Of a stretch of 64,000 nucleotides of DNA, positions 10,252 to 21,437 are shown piece after piece (the stretch's first letter is position 1; each line of letters opens with the position of its first letter). The notes under the pieces were generated by a model. The model searched no databases, was not told where the DNA came from, and worked only from the letters and a program-made list of their open reading frames with translations. The translations under genes were made by a program, and so were the position numbers. Origin of the DNA: Dactylorhiza incarnata (Eukaryota; Streptophyta; Magnoliopsida; Asparagales; Orchidaceae); NCBI GenBank assembly GCA_033032865.1, contig JAWHQI010000268.1, positions 310,001 to 374,000 of the forward strand, written 5' to 3'.

Positions 10252-10715
10252 ATAATCTCCCCCTTTTGATAATAACAAATACCTGTATGAGAAATTAGTG
10301 AACTTAAAACCATTTGTGTTTATAAATAAGTGAGGTAATAATATATGCATGAATAACATGTTAAGAGCGTGATAGAATTGATAGTGATAATGCATACTTT
10401 TTCTTTACGAAGTCCTCCCCCTACATAAGTGTTCTCTTATTATTTACTCCCCCTAAATATCTATTTTACTAGATTTCTCAATTTCTTCTCCCCCTTTGTT
10501 ATTAACAAAAGTGGGTAGGGATGAGTGTATATCTTTTAAGATAGATAAGGAACCACTTATTGAAGGATTTTCATGATCGATCATATGATAGTCTATGCAC
10601 CTCCTATATGATTACTCCCCCTACAAATATACCCTTTTTTGTTTAATATTATTATAATGCACCCCCCCCCCCCCCCCTAAATATTAGATTTATGCAATTT
10701 AATCTCCCCTTTTGG
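10252..10715 (-). other. Polypurine tract plus a cluster of PPT-like copies
   Basis: The tract next to the 3' LTR reads ATCTCCCCCTTTTGAT on the plus strand (10255-10270). Similar CTCCCCC(T) blocks recur at about 10416, 10447, 10487, 10615 and 10703, several followed by related TTGTTATTAAC or TTTTGGTAG tails. A 16-base C run occupies 10662-10677. Duplicated polypurine tracts are a known Sirevirus trait. Confidence 0.7.
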
Positions 10716-13700
10716 TAGAATCAAAAGAGGGTTTAGGAGTGAGTATGTATAATAAGGAGTAATATATTTTATGTCGAGAAGAAAAAATAAGATGCAATCA
10801 AAAGTTTGTTAAATACTACTTGTTAAAAAAATAAGCATGATGTAACATAAAGTAGTAAGCAACATAACAAGAATGATAAAGTAAGCATTCTTATTTTAAG
10901 ATACCACTTGTTGAAACCATGGTGTTAAAAATAATAGACATGAATGAACATAAGTGGTAATCTTAGCAGAAGAATAAGCACTCTTAAACATAAATATCAT
11001 TTTAGAAGATAAAATCATACAAAGGATAATGAGTTTTAAATGTGAAAAGTTGATGTTTGAGTTAAAGATTGAATAGATGTTATTCCATTAAGATAATATT
11101 GCAAGCATGATTTCATAATATCAGGAAAAGATACACAAACTACAATGTAATAAAATTTGCATTTCAAGTAACCATAAACATTGTAGCGATCATGCTTTGT
11201 TATCTAGTGCATTTACTTAAGTGTGTAGAGATTTGAGTAGATGAGCATTAGGATCCAATTCTCATGAGTAGAAGTTTTATGAAAGATAATGATGTGTACA
11301 AAGTAGTGTTTTGCTAAAGTATACAAGTGAATCAATCAAAAACACATAACATATATAATGAAATAACACAACATTAAAATACACAAATAATATTACTTCC
11401 ACACTATTTCAATGAACATGAATAAATAGTACAACTACCAAGGTGCTCTGCACACACAATGCTTATTAAGACTTATCAGGGTGCAAAGTAGTGCTTGGGG
11501 GATCACTTTTATACTTTTTAGCTTTATTTTCAATTTTTTATGATCTGGTGTACTAAGAGAAGTGGTGTATAAATTGTTTGCTACAAGACACTTTACAATT
11601 CTTAGCCAAGGTGGTCAACCTCACAATGCTTATTAAGATTTATCAGGAGGGTGAGTAGTGCTTGGTGGAGTTTTCCTTGTCATTTATTATTTGCTTTTTA
11701 GTTTAGTGACTAAGGACTCCGAATTCACTTGATTTACAAACATAGCATTTTTTAAACCACATTTCTCTAAAGAATAAGTGCATGAAAGATAAAGAATTGT
11801 AATAACCAATTCAATGGTGTGTAGGTAATCTATTTAAGCATTTTAATTATTTATGTTATTACACAACACAATCATGTAAGAATAAGATTGTAAACACATG
11901 TAGGTTATCAAAACTAAGTGAGTGAATGAATCATTATCAAACATAATACATTACTCATACTTAGAGGCATGCTAAGCGTTTCTACACATGTTTATCTACA
12001 ATCAATTTCATTGCACATAACAAGATAATATTCAAGGCATGATAAATACAACAATGTCTTTTAAGAAACTTGAAAGTTAAATTAAACATTGTATTTAATC
12101 TTTAATTGATATAATTAATCATCCTTGACAATGACAATGAATAACAATCAGTTTTTATAAATTTTTTGAATTTTTTATATATACACAAAACAATAAACAC
12201 ACATAAAGAAAAACATATTTTTGTTCTTTGAAATTGTTTTATAATTTTGTATTTGTTTTATTTATATATTCTCTGGAAAACATAGAAGTCTTTAATAGCC
12301 CTTTCAATAAATGATATTCTATGCCAGAGAAATAATGCATAAGAAAATACATATAATAATTTTTTTTAAATAAAATTTTGTTTTAAAGGAAATAAAAAAA
12401 TAGAAAATTTTTTACAAACAGAGAAATAAAACACACACAAAATATTAAAATAATACCAGAAATAATTCGAAAACAAAAAAAAAATATTTTGGAGCAAAGG
12501 AGCTAACACCAAGCGTTAACTTCTTAACGCCAAAACAGAACTGCATTTCTTGAATTTTTGAAAAATGCTTTTCAAAATTCATTTGTATTATAAAGAGGTC
12601 TTCCTTCAGTTGAAATTTCAGAGTATATTGATTAGATTTGAAGGCTCTTTTAGCATGTTTTTGGTGATTTTTCAAATACTTGTGTTTTGAAAAATCATTA
12701 AAGCTCAAAATAATAAAATATGCAAACACAAGATATAATGTTAGAACAAAAACAAATATGCATGATTTATGTATAAAGAGTGAGATAATGTTCATGCAAT
12801 GAATATTTTATAAGTATATCTAAGATCAAGATACCTCAACAACATGACTACACTCTAGCCCCGTACTAAGTGACGAATGGGCATGAGGAGCTGCACGCAT
12901 GCCGTAGGTTGGGGTGTTAATCCCATATGCATACAAAAGACGACGCTCAACCTAGCACTCTTTCCCCCCAGTGCCTCTCAAGGCCCCACTAGAACCCTCC
13001 CCGGTTAAGGACAAGACATGACTTAGAGGTTAGGTCTCTAATGCACACAATCATACGCCCTCGCTATTGTGCGACACATGTCATAGGTTTAATGATTATG
13101 GACATATTAAGCGTGTAAGCCTTAAATATATTTAACTATGGTATAATTGCATTATTAATTTTGGATTTACAATTATATCGATGATTGTTGATTTTAAATC
13201 CATTTAGAATACATTTTATTCATGCAAATAACTACAAAAGAAATTATGATTTTCATATTTTAGTAATATAATTACTTTAGCATTGCAAGATATATAACTA
13301 GCATGGACATTGATTTCTACCAATGGTAAGTGATGATGCTAGTATGATGAATTACAAGCTGCAAAGCTAAATAAAACTGGACAAATATATAATTGAATTG
13401 CATGTATTCAAACATAGAGTTTTGAATTTTCATAGACCTAGAGCGAAGTGACAATTCTATTTGATTTCATCTTGTTTATTTCAAGTTAATTCTTAGGTCT
13501 AAAGATAATGAGATACATGTAAACAATAGAGATGCACATCACACACACAAAACAAGATGTGATACTATAATATCAATAGCAATCATATATTTCATAATTC
13601 TTAAAGTTGATAGAATTAGTTGATTTAAGATAGGTCTTGATGGATCATGAATTATGATATATGATTATAGTGTATTTTAGCATAAAATATTAATATATCA

Positions 13701-14219
13701 AGATGGAGTGTGTGAAATCATATTCATCATTTTTGTAATTATTTTTTTTTATTATGATTTTTCATTATAGGGGCTATTATATGCAGCAACGAAAAATAGA
13801 CAAATATGCAATAAGTTGTGCATTTAATATTTTAGCCTAAGACCACTAAAAATCCATTTAAATCCAATTTTGAAAGTAATTTCATTAGTCTTGATAATAT
13901 CATTTAGCAAATTTAGCATTCAATTTATAATGATAATATAAGACATTTATAGGTAAAGGATTTAAAAAGGATAAAACATTTAAAAAGAAAAGATAGATCA
14001 CTTACAAAAATATATGACTTTATGTTCAATTTAATTCAATTTGATTTGTTAAACATTAGGCTTAAAATGAAAGTCATATCTCATGATACATAAAGTGATC
14101 ATAAACAAGATGGCTCAAAAATAAAAAATAAACAAAAGAAGAAACAATTAAGCATATCATGAAGTAGAGTAATGATATTTCATTTATAATTAAGTCTACT
14201 TCATGCAATACAAAGATTC
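10716..14219 (-). other. AT-rich internal region of the Sirevirus-like element, no pol
   Basis: About 3.5 kb with only short chance frames and no retroviral motif in any frame. A distinct GC-rich island at about 12830-13110 (CTAGCCCCGTACTAAG, CAAGGCCCCACTAGAACC) breaks the AT-rich background. Two similar blocks at 11430-11510 and 11600-11670 share AATGCTTATTAAGA and TTTATCAGG, so a diverged internal duplication is present. Confidence 0.6.
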
Positions 14220-14787
14220 CTAGTGAATGAGAGATTTAGGTATCCAAAGGGGACCAAGTGTGATGGTTCCTTTGGGTACCCAAATACATCGTGTAGGCTT
14301 TTGGAGAGATAGTGATGAATGGGCCTTTACAAGTGGAGTTAGTGTTTCGTTTTTAATTTTGGGCCTCCATTCATACTTTGATTGTTTATCTTTTAAATTC
14401 ATATTATGATTATTTGACATCTTTTTAGAATGATAGTTGTTTGAAAAATAATTTATTTAGGATTTATGTTTATTCAAATTACTTTCCAAAATACATTGAT
14501 GTTGATAATCATAATGAATTTTATTAAATTGATTCTTTGAGAGTTTATAAGAGTGGTGGTCTTTCTTAAGAATTGAATGTTGAAAGAGTGAGTTACAATA
14601 TGTTTTAAATGATTGGTTCTTATTTTGATGATTTTCATTTCCACTCTTTCTTATAGACATACTCTTATAATATGAAGTTAAGCTTTTAGACTTTTGATAA
14701 TTTGATAAACTAGAAATAAAGGATGTTTTATTATATGAAAAGCTTTGAATAAACATTTTTAATGATTCTAGTTTATCCTTTAAATTA
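14220..14787 (-). pseudogene. C-terminal part of the Sirevirus-like gag, broken
   Basis: Two minus-strand frames (14457-14756 and 14220-14420) continue the gag in Asn-, Lys- and Ser-rich sequence. The second carries a CIWVPKG and LWIPKS motif reminiscent of the region just before protease in Sirevirus polyproteins. A stop and a frame change separate it from the main gag frame. Confidence 0.55.
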
Positions 14788-15576
14788 TCATTTTTCTTTT
14801 ATCAATTTTCCATTATGCTCTTTTGAATTTAAAAGACCCCTTTTTAAAACATTGAGTTCTTCTTTAAAAGAATTATAATCAAAACAGAGTTTAGCATTTT
14901 CAATTAAAGAGCATGAAAGAGAATTTGAAACATCAATATAAGATTCTACTTTAGCGTTTGCTTTTAAAGTTTTATTTTCTAAACGTAATTTGAAATTAGC
15001 ATAATTCAACTTTGAAATTTTACGTTTAGCAAATTTAAGCACACGAAATGTAGAAATAGAATTAGTTACTAAAAGAGAAGATTTAGATTTTCTTACCTTG
15101 TTATAGTTTCTATCTTCTCTTTTGCTTGATGTTTTGCCATCAATTGAGTTCAATATTGTTTCTCTCTTAGATTGATCTTCCTCCAAGAATGAGTCCTCGT
15201 CGATTTCTTCTCTTGGATCCATAAGGAATTCCTCTTGTTCATCATCTGTGGAAGGAAGACTATTAGTATTCTCAAGAAATTTCCAAACTTCAAAAGCAGT
15301 AGGAAGCGTATAAATAAGTTTGAAAATATTTTGATCTAGAGCACAATATAGATTATTCATAGATTTGGCATTTAAAAACATTTCATTCTTACTTAAAATA
15401 CTTGGGGGCATTTTAATTGTAATATTCCAAACTTCAATATCCAAAGTTTTAAGAAATATTTCCATAAGTGTTTTCCACCCATTATAATTTTCACCCATAA
15501 ATAATGGTGGACATAATGATTTTTTATTTTCATAAAAATTATCCCCTCTAGAAGATGCGAGATCATGAAGCGTCAT
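14788..15576 (-). CDS. Sirevirus-like gag, N-terminal part
   Basis: The frame is 262 codons, opening 37 bases after the primer-binding site. Residues 27-55 hold GENYNGWKTLMEIFLKTLD followed by EVWNI, the conserved Copia gag fold (YxxWK..M..FL...D...W). An acidic block at about 110-140 (DDEQEEF, EEIDEDSFLEED) and a Leu/Lys/Glu heptad-like tail from residue 190 resemble the coiled-coil linker of Sirevirus gag. No zinc knuckle was found in this frame. If produced, the protein would form the capsid; it is the only coding capacity of this element, which would need proteins supplied in trans to move. Confidence 0.75.
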   Translation of the reverse strand: MTLHDLASSRGDNFYENKKSLCPPLFMGENYNGWKTLMEIFLKTLDIEVWNITIKMPPSILSKNEMFLNAKSMNNLYCALDQNIFKLIYTLPTAFEVWKFLENTNSLPSTDDEQEEFLMDPREEIDEDSFLEEDQSKRETILNSIDGKTSSKREDRNYNKVRKSKSSLLVTNSISTFRVLKFAKRKISKLNYANFKLRLENKTLKANAKVESYIDVSNSLSCSLIENAKLCFDYNSFKEELNVLKRGLLNSKEHNGKLIKEK

Positions 15577-15612
15577 TATTCCCGGTTGTGAAGCCGTATT
15601 GGAATAACCTAC

Positions 15613-15624
15613 GCTCTGATACCA
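15613..15624 (-). other. Primer-binding site, initiator tRNA-Met
   Basis: On the minus strand the 12 bases read TGGTATCAGAGC, the standard plant retrotransposon priming site, two bases inside the 5' LTR end at 15627. It fixes the orientation of the element. Confidence 0.95.
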
Positions 15625-15626
15625 CG

Positions 15627-17053
15627 TGTTGGATCTGATGGCGCCCTTAGAGGGGGGTGAATAAGGGTTTTATGGAATTTAAATCTTATTTAAGTTTATC
15701 AGAGTCTGGGACTGAAGTTTTAGAATATTATATAGAAAAATATATTTAAATATTCCAGATAGGATTGTAATGAAGATTCCTTTTTAAATAATTGAAACAA
15801 AACTTTTTGTTGACTGTTGCTAACGTCTGGCGTTAAGTCTTAACGCTGGGCGTTAGCTCTCTAGAGAATATTCCTCAGAGCAAAAAGATTGCCACAGTAA
15901 TTTTACTTATGAAATCTTAAATGAAACACAATTCCAGAAAATCAGAGATAATGAGAATAATTATTGTATTTCAAAGATAATTATACAAATGTTAATTTTG
16001 ATACTTTGATGAAAATAGAAATTAAAACATTCTTGAAGAGGAAATAAAATCAATTTAATAGAACATTAAAAGACATGATTTTATTTCATAATAAATTGAA
16101 TACACAAATGTTTAATTTCTATAACGCTAGAAATCAAGGCGAAAATATGTAAAAACATTTTTTGTTGTTTCACCGGTCCTTCTCCCAAGGACCGGTTGGC
16201 TATAGCCTATATATCCCCAGATAATGCCTCTAGCCACCTTCTAGATCTACCCTCGACCTAGTCGCCACGCACAAGGCGGCGAATTACTCCCTAAGCCTCA
16301 CAAGGACCTAGTCGCCAACACAAGACGAATTTACCCACGGAATCCGACGTTCTCATTGAACGATTTCTCCACACAAAATACAAAAAGGAAAAATAAAAGA
16401 TTACAAGATAAGTAAAGAGAAACTCCCCAAGAAATTCTGAAGGTGAAGACGAAGTCGATGTAGATCAGTAGATATTGGCGTTCTTGAAACGATAGTCCTT
16501 CGTATGGAATATGCGTTGTAGACCTTCTCCTTCAAAATCTTCTTTAGATCTTCATGTTAGCCCATGGGAGATCTCTTAATTGTTGTACACGAACCTCTCT
16601 CCAAAGTATCAGAATTCTGGAATCATCTCTTGTCAATTTGAATGAGAGGAGCTGTACTTTTAAATAGCCTCGAAAGCTAACGCTCGGCGTTAAGGGTTAA
16701 CGCCGGCGTTAGTGAGCGTGCACTGTCGTGGCTGAAATCGCGCAACCGTCAATATCATTGCAGTTTGTGGATTCAACGCGGGCGTTAAGGGTCAACGCTG
16801 GCGTTGAGTCGTTCTCCTTCAAATTCGTCGATCGCTCTTCTCATTTCGTCGAACGCAGGTCCAGTTCGTCGAACGCAGGTCCAGTTCGTCGAACGCGGGT
16901 CCAGTTCGTCGAACGCAGGTCCTGTTCGTCAAACGCAGGTCCTGTTCGTCGAACGCAGTTTCTTCAGGCGGAATTTCGTCGAACGGAGAGCAAAGTTCAT
17001 CAAACGGCTAGCGCCGGCGTTAAGTACTAACGTCTGGCGTTGTCTCTGCCTTC
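15627..17053 (-). repeat. 5' LTR of the Sirevirus-like element, truncated at its outer end
   Basis: It aligns with 8615-9967 from its inner end to a TCTCTGCCTTC stretch, then stops abruptly and host RT sequence begins at about 17054. The outer roughly 280 bp present in the other LTR are gone. It carries one extra short segment relative to the other copy (near 16785-16810, with GGGCGTTAAGGGTC). Confidence 0.9.
16817..16992. repeat. 20-bp tandem repeat inside the truncated LTR
   Basis: Seven or so copies of the TTCGTCGAACGCAGGTCCAG unit, equivalent to 9754-9926 in the partner LTR. Units differ between the LTRs by single bases. Confidence 0.9.
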
Positions 17054-17503
17054 CAAGTAGGGATGAAAAATCTGGTTCATCAATGTACAAAATGTAGCTG
17101 GTGCGTTGGTTAGGCCAAATGACATTACCAACCACTCGAACGATCCGTACCTTGTTACGCGTGTAGGTTTAGGCTTGTCCCCTTCAGCAATCCGTACTTG
17201 GTGGTAGCCCTTTTGTAAATCCATCTTCGTATATATCCTTGCACTTCATAATCGATCAAACAAGTCAGCAATCAAGGGTACGGGATACTTGTTCTTGATG
17301 GTTACCTTGTTCAGCGCCCGATAGTCAGTGCATAAACGTAAGGTTCCATCCTTCTTATTCTGAACGAGCACCGGCACCGCCAAATGGTGCCTTCGACGGT
17401 CTAAACATCCCAGCCTCAAGCAGCTCCTGTAACTGCTTCCCCAACTCTTCGAGCTCGGGTGGAGCCATCTGATATGGCGCCTTCGTCGGTGGCTTCGCTC
17501 CAA
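17054..17503 (-). pseudogene. Chromovirus reverse transcriptase, 5' segment
   Basis: Pieces in two frames give [20 protein letters not shown], then [12 protein letters not shown]. After a shift near 17225 they give [19 protein letters not shown], a [20 protein letters not shown] block and [10 protein letters not shown]. These are RT fingers and palm motifs upstream of YLDD. The sequence breaks off at 17054 where the Sirevirus-like LTR starts. The first piece overlaps the end of the gag-protease frame, separated from it by a shift near 17390. Confidence 0.92.
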
Positions 17504-19343
17504 CCTCTAACTCAATCTTGTGATCTACCTCCCTACGGGGAGGCAACTTCTTCGGTAGCTCTGCGGGCATTACGTCCTTATTCTCCTCAAGGACTTCTAC
17601 AACATGTGGAGGAACCTCCTCCACCGTATCTCTGACTTCCTCCTTCAAAGCTGCTAAGAAAGTCGGCTCTCCTTTCTTCATACCCTTGGCTAGTTGCATC
17701 GCTGATAGGTGTTTGGCTCCGTTGCATGGTGGCCCCTCGACCGTGGGGACCAAGCAAGTTGCACCCTGCTGCATAATACAAACTGAACGACATGTTGGCA
17801 TGACAATAGCACTCACTGTATCAAAGAAGTCCATGCCCAACACCAACTTGTGATCATCCATCAGTGCGACCGAGAAATTCGCTTGTCCATTCCATTTTCC
17901 CAAGCGAAGCTCCACGTTGCAAGTCACTCCTATTAGTGGTCTCGCCTTCCCGTTCACCGTCTTGATCCAACCCTCGCTCTTGGTTACTTGCAATCCAAGC
18001 CTCCTAGCTTCCTCTTCCATCACGAAATTATGGGTTGCACCCGTGCCTACCAAGGCTTTGGTAGCCTTATTGTTGATCACCGCTTCCATGAACATAAGCC
18101 CTTTGCTTGCCACTTTGTTTATAGGCTTTACCTTTAAAGCATTAAGAAGTTGTAAAGAGCACATTTGATTGGTACCTTCTGCACATTCCGATTCAATGGA
18201 ATCCCTCTCCTGTAGTACTGCAACCGATCCAAGCTTTGGGCATTTGTTCATCATGTGCGGCCCCTTGCATATATAACATCCTCCTTTTGGGGTGAAGCCT
18301 TTGTTTCCTCCATCGATCTCTTTCCCATGAGTAGGAATTCGATCTCCTTTATTTGGTCTTCGTTTCCCAAGCCTTTCTCCCCCACCTTTGGTGTTGTCAT
18401 TCCTGTAGCCCTTCTTGGCTGTCGCATCCGATGGTCTTTGGAACTCCGTCATTGCTTCAGCTGTCGCAATGGCTTCGTCCAAAGTCTTGGCATCCCGCCG
18501 ATGCACTTCTTGCTTTACCCAATTCTGCAGTCCATCCTTAAAATTGAACACTTGATCATCTTCAGACATACCTGGCACCATCAGCATCAAGTTCTGAAAC
18601 TCCTTTACATACTCTGTGATTGACCCCTTTTGCTTAAGTTCCTTCAGCTTCTTCCTTGCCTCATTGGCAACATTCTCTGGGTAGAAGTGCTTCTTGAGTT
18701 CAGTCTTGAATGCCTCCCAAGTGTCTATAGTGCATGTTCCCTTCTTGATATTTGTCATCTTTCTTTGCCACCATAGTGATGCAATATCAGAAAGGTAATA
18801 ACTTGCAGTCTTTACCTTCAATGCCTCCTCCGTGAGGTTGATCCCTTCAAAGTACATCTCCAGTTGATAAAGGAAGTGCTCGACCTCCTTGGCATCTCTA
18901 TTTCCTGCGAAGGGTTGGGGCCTGGGGACATCAATTTTTGGGTTGGTCACAACCCCACTATTGCCACCGTTTGCAATAGTCTTTCTGCATACGGCTAGTT
19001 CCTCCTCCAAGAATCCGATCCGCTCCTCATAGTCATCTTCCATCTGATCAAACCTTTGTTTCAGCTCCGCATGAGCATCCAGACATACTTGAACTTTGGT
19101 CATCAAAAGTTCCATCTCTCCGCGAGCCGGTAGCGCTTGTTTGACAGCTTCAAGTTCTCCGCAAACATTTAGGTGGTCCTGCTCCACCTCCGTCATGCGC
19201 TTGTCCCAATCCACCAACACACGATCCAAGTGTGCTTCCTCACGAGATTTGCTTTGGCCTCGCTTCTTCTTTTCGGCTTGAGGGATGACCTCTCTGCCAC
19301 GTTCATCTACCACGCTTGAGTTGTTGTTCCCTTCACCAGCCAT
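17355..19343 (-). CDS. Chromovirus gag and protease polyprotein segment
   Basis: The frame is 662 codons. A coiled N-terminus (about 20-130) precedes the capsid domain (about 140-330), with [27 protein letters not shown] and [21 protein letters not shown] zinc knuckle follows ([13 protein letters not shown], about 370). The protease region comes next. Its active site reads [11 protein letters not shown] (codon at 18045-18047), so the catalytic Asp of DTGATH is Gly. LVLGMDFF marks the second protease signature. The frame ends in the RT N-terminus ([17 protein letters not shown]), lost to a shift near 17390. The start ATG at 19343 is 54 bases from the 5' LTR. The frame is well preserved but the protease should be dead. 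Confidence 0.93.
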   Translation of the reverse strand: MAGEGNNNSSVVDERGREVIPQAEKKKRGQSKSREEAHLDRVLVDWDKRMTEVEQDHLNVCGELEAVKQALPARGEMELLMTKVQVCLDAHAELKQRFDQMEDDYEERIGFLEEELAVCRKTIANGGNSGVVTNPKIDVPRPQPFAGNRDAKEVEHFLYQLEMYFEGINLTEEALKVKTASYYLSDIASLWWQRKMTNIKKGTCTIDTWEAFKTELKKHFYPENVANEARKKLKELKQKGSITEYVKEFQNLMLMVPGMSEDDQVFNFKDGLQNWVKQEVHRRDAKTLDEAIATAEAMTEFQRPSDATAKKGYRNDNTKGGGERLGKRRPNKGDRIPTHGKEIDGGNKGFTPKGGCYICKGPHMMNKCPKLGSVAVLQERDSIESECAEGTNQMCSLQLLNALKVKPINKVASKGLMFMEAVINNKATKALVGTGATHNFVMEEEARRLGLQVTKSEGWIKTVNGKARPLIGVTCNVELRLGKWNGQANFSVALMDDHKLVLGMDFFDTVSAIVMPTCRSVCIMQQGATCLVPTVEGPPCNGAKHLSAMQLAKGMKKGEPTFLAALKEEVRDTVEEVPPHVVEVLEENKDVMPAELPKKLPPRREVDHKIELEVGAKPPTKAPYQMAPPELEELGKQLQELLEAGMFRPSKAPFGGAGARSE

Positions 19344-19376
19344 CTAGTCTTCTCGGACACCAGCCACGAACTTGAG

Positions 19377-19397
19377 CAACCTGGCTTTGATATCAAC
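19377..19397 (-). other. Probable primer-binding site of the chromovirus
   Basis: On the minus strand, just inside the 5' LTR, the sequence reads GTTGATATCAAAGCCAGG. This resembles the initiator tRNA-Met site TGGTATCAGAGCCAGG with two mismatches in the first 13 bases. Confidence 0.6.
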
Positions 19398-19808
19398 TGT
19401 CACGGACTTGTCTTCTTACAAGCTCTCGTGCGGCCTTAGATCCTCCTCGCCACTCCACGTAGCCAAGCTAAGTTAGCCTCTCCTGCAAGAACTAGGTGGT
19501 GATAAAGAAAGGATGCAAAGTAGAACTCAAGAGAACTCACAATTGCAATGGAAACTCAAAGAACTCTATTGGTTCTCCAAACTTGGATGATTTACAAATG
19601 AGGGGTCTTCCCCTTTTATAGCCTCAAAGAGGTTTCCCTCCAAAGCACAGAAGATTCTAGACCACTACCATTCTAGAGTGTTATATACAAATCTAGTATA
19701 TACATGATCATGAATTATGTAGAACTTTCTAGCATCTTCCCATGTACAAGCTTCTGGATTTCTCTGGAATCTTCCCGTGTATTAACCCCCAAATACAGAT
19801 GCGTGACA
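19398..19808 (-). repeat. 5' LTR of the chromovirus (411 bp)
   Basis: It starts TGTCACGGACTTG and ends GCGTGACA, followed by the TTAC target duplication at 19809-19812. Confidence 0.95.
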
Positions 19809-19843
19809 TTACGCTCAGATCTACTTGATATCGTACAAGTTAA

Positions 19844-20284
19844 GGCTTCGTTTGGGGCCGTGGTGGCAGTTGTGAACGCGGTGGTCATGAACCGTCATTC
19901 GTGAACGTCCGATCTCACCTAAAAAATTCATGCATTTTATGCTTAAAACTATTTTATTTTCTTGGTATTGGTCATAGGCTTCATTTGGCACGGCTTATTT
20001 GCTCCGGCGAGTTTGGACAGAAATGCAATTATCATAGAATGTATGTTTGGCATGACAAATGTTATGACCGCTATCAAGAAAATAAACTAGTTTTGTGCAT
20101 AAAATGCATGAAATTTTTTAGGTGAGGCTGGGCGTTCACGAACAACGGTTCATGACCACTGTGTTCATGGCCGCCACCACCATCCAAACGAAGCCATAAA
20201 CTTTGTCATGCCAAACATACATTCTATGATGATGGTGTTTTTGACCAAACTCGTCGAAGCAAATAAGTCGCGCCAAACGAAACC
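19844..20284. mobile_element. Tourist-like MITE (outer copy of a self-nested pair)
   Basis: The termini GGCTTCGTTTGGGGCC and CGCCAAACGAAACC are flanked by TAA at 19841-19843 and TAA at 20285-20287. Removing the inner copy leaves about 220 bp collinear with the family member at 4084-4293. Confidence 0.88.
19977..20195. mobile_element. Tourist-like MITE (inner copy, inserted in its own family)
   Basis: The termini GGCTTCATTTGGCACGG and CATCCAAACGAAGCC are flanked by ATA at 19974-19976 and 20196-20198. The uninterrupted relative at 4084-4293 has the target ATA once (complement GGTCATAACTG), which confirms the duplication. It sits inverted relative to the outer copy. Confidence 0.88.
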
Positions 20285-20287
20285 TAA

Positions 20288-20946
20288 ATTGGGAGAAAGC
20301 AGATCCAATTTGACTCAAAGAGTCTTCGCGAACATAAATCACCAATGCCTAATTGAACTCCATAACCGGATGTTTTTTAACGGAAGCACGCACACATAAG
20401 AAATAAACTACATTGCGCTCCATAAAGGTAAAATGTTTTATCCGCCCTGCGCCCAAAAAAATTGGACGTCGGACAGATCTCCCTCTCCAAAAGGAGAGAA
20501 TTTTCTATACGCGTAGCATTTGATGGGATGGCGCGGGACAATATTTTTAGTTGAAATTACAGTTGTAACTGTATTCATAGTTATATTTACAGTCGTAAAA
20601 AACTTATGTAATTTACAAGTGTAACGGTATTCAAAAAAATCATTTTTTAACACGTATATTTCCAGACTAACATATACATATGAGATCTTAAAATGATCAT
20701 AAAAATAGATGAATTAATATTCTTTGATTTATTTTTTTAAAAGAACTGTATTTTGGGCTAAAAATACAATCCGCGCACAGAAATGTAGAAACGTTATACT
20801 TATATAAATTTTTTCCCTCCAAAAGAGCATGAACATGCACGCAGAATACATCACGCTAAGCGCAAATCTTAATGCAGAAATTGATGGGCGACATTTGTCT
20901 TTTTGTGCGCCGGATGGATGCAGATATCCTCCCCTCCAAAAAGCCT
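20288..20946. other. Intergenic, no gene seen
   Basis: No supported reading frame. A short pyrimidine-rich and AT-rich mix; no repeat partner recognised except a short CTCCCTCTCCAAAAGG/CCTCCCCTCCAAAAAG resemblance at 20480 and 20930. Confidence 0.4.
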
Positions 20947-21437
20947 GGCTCCGTTCGTTTAGTAGGTTTTGATTGAAAAAATTTTGTTTATAGGTTATCA
21001 AAGTTTTTGGTTTTGAGTCAAACTCAATTCTTGTGTTCGTTTGCAGGATGGTTTTCAAGCACGGGAATTAAAAACTGTCAATTTTTCTGTTCGGTTGTAT
21101 GATGGTTTCAGGCACAGGTTTTTGCGAGATTTTTAATCATAGATAATTAACGTATTTAAATCAGGAAAATATTTAAATTGGCTAAAATAGTAATCAGTAT
21201 CAAATAATGCTGATAAAATAGTAACCATCACTTTAAGAGAGAGAAACATAATTTTGTCTCAAAACAGATCAAAATGGAAAGGTTTTCACCATATGTTATT
21301 TTCTTAATGGATCCAACCAGGTAGGTTTGGGAGGAAAACGAATTCCCTCCACTAAAAGACCAAGCGAACGCTTGTGAATGGAATTGGATTGCCCAAAACC
21401 AATTCCTTCCTACAAAACCTATCAAACAAACGGAGCC
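20947..21437. mobile_element. MITE with GGCTCCGTTTGTTT termini (491 bp)
   Basis: The left end GGCTCCGTTCGTTTAGTAGG pairs with the right end, whose complement begins GGCTCCGTTTGTTTGATAGG and continues TTTTGTAGG. The interior includes AATTCCTTCC and lacks coding potential. The target duplication is not clear. Confidence 0.75.

Larger units (their letters stand above)
8615..17053 (-). mobile_element. Non-autonomous Sirevirus-like Copia element
   Basis: Long LTRs (8615-10251; 15627-17053, truncated) flank a 5.4 kb AT-rich interior. The primer-binding site for initiator tRNA-Met, a gag-like frame and a polypurine tract are all on the minus strand. No protease, integrase, RT or RNase H was found between gag and the 3' LTR. 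Large LTRs with palindromic motifs, repeated polypurine tracts and a gag with a long coiled tail fit the Sirevirus group. That assignment is from family knowledge, not from RT phylogeny. It is inserted in the RT of the chromovirus. Confidence 0.85.
5997..19808 (-). mobile_element. Ty3/Gypsy chromovirus, interrupted by a Sirevirus-like element
   Basis: Two LTRs (5997-6409 and 19398-19808) in the same orientation share all but about a dozen substitutions and a few indels by eye. The flanks carry a TTAC target duplication (5993-5996 and 19809-19812). The order on the minus strand is 5' LTR (19808), primer site, gag-protease, RT, [insert 8615-17053], RT rest, RNase H, integrase, chromodomain, polypurine tract, 3' LTR. 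The chromodomain defines a chromovirus. Several frameshifts and lost catalytic residues make it defective. Confidence 0.93.
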
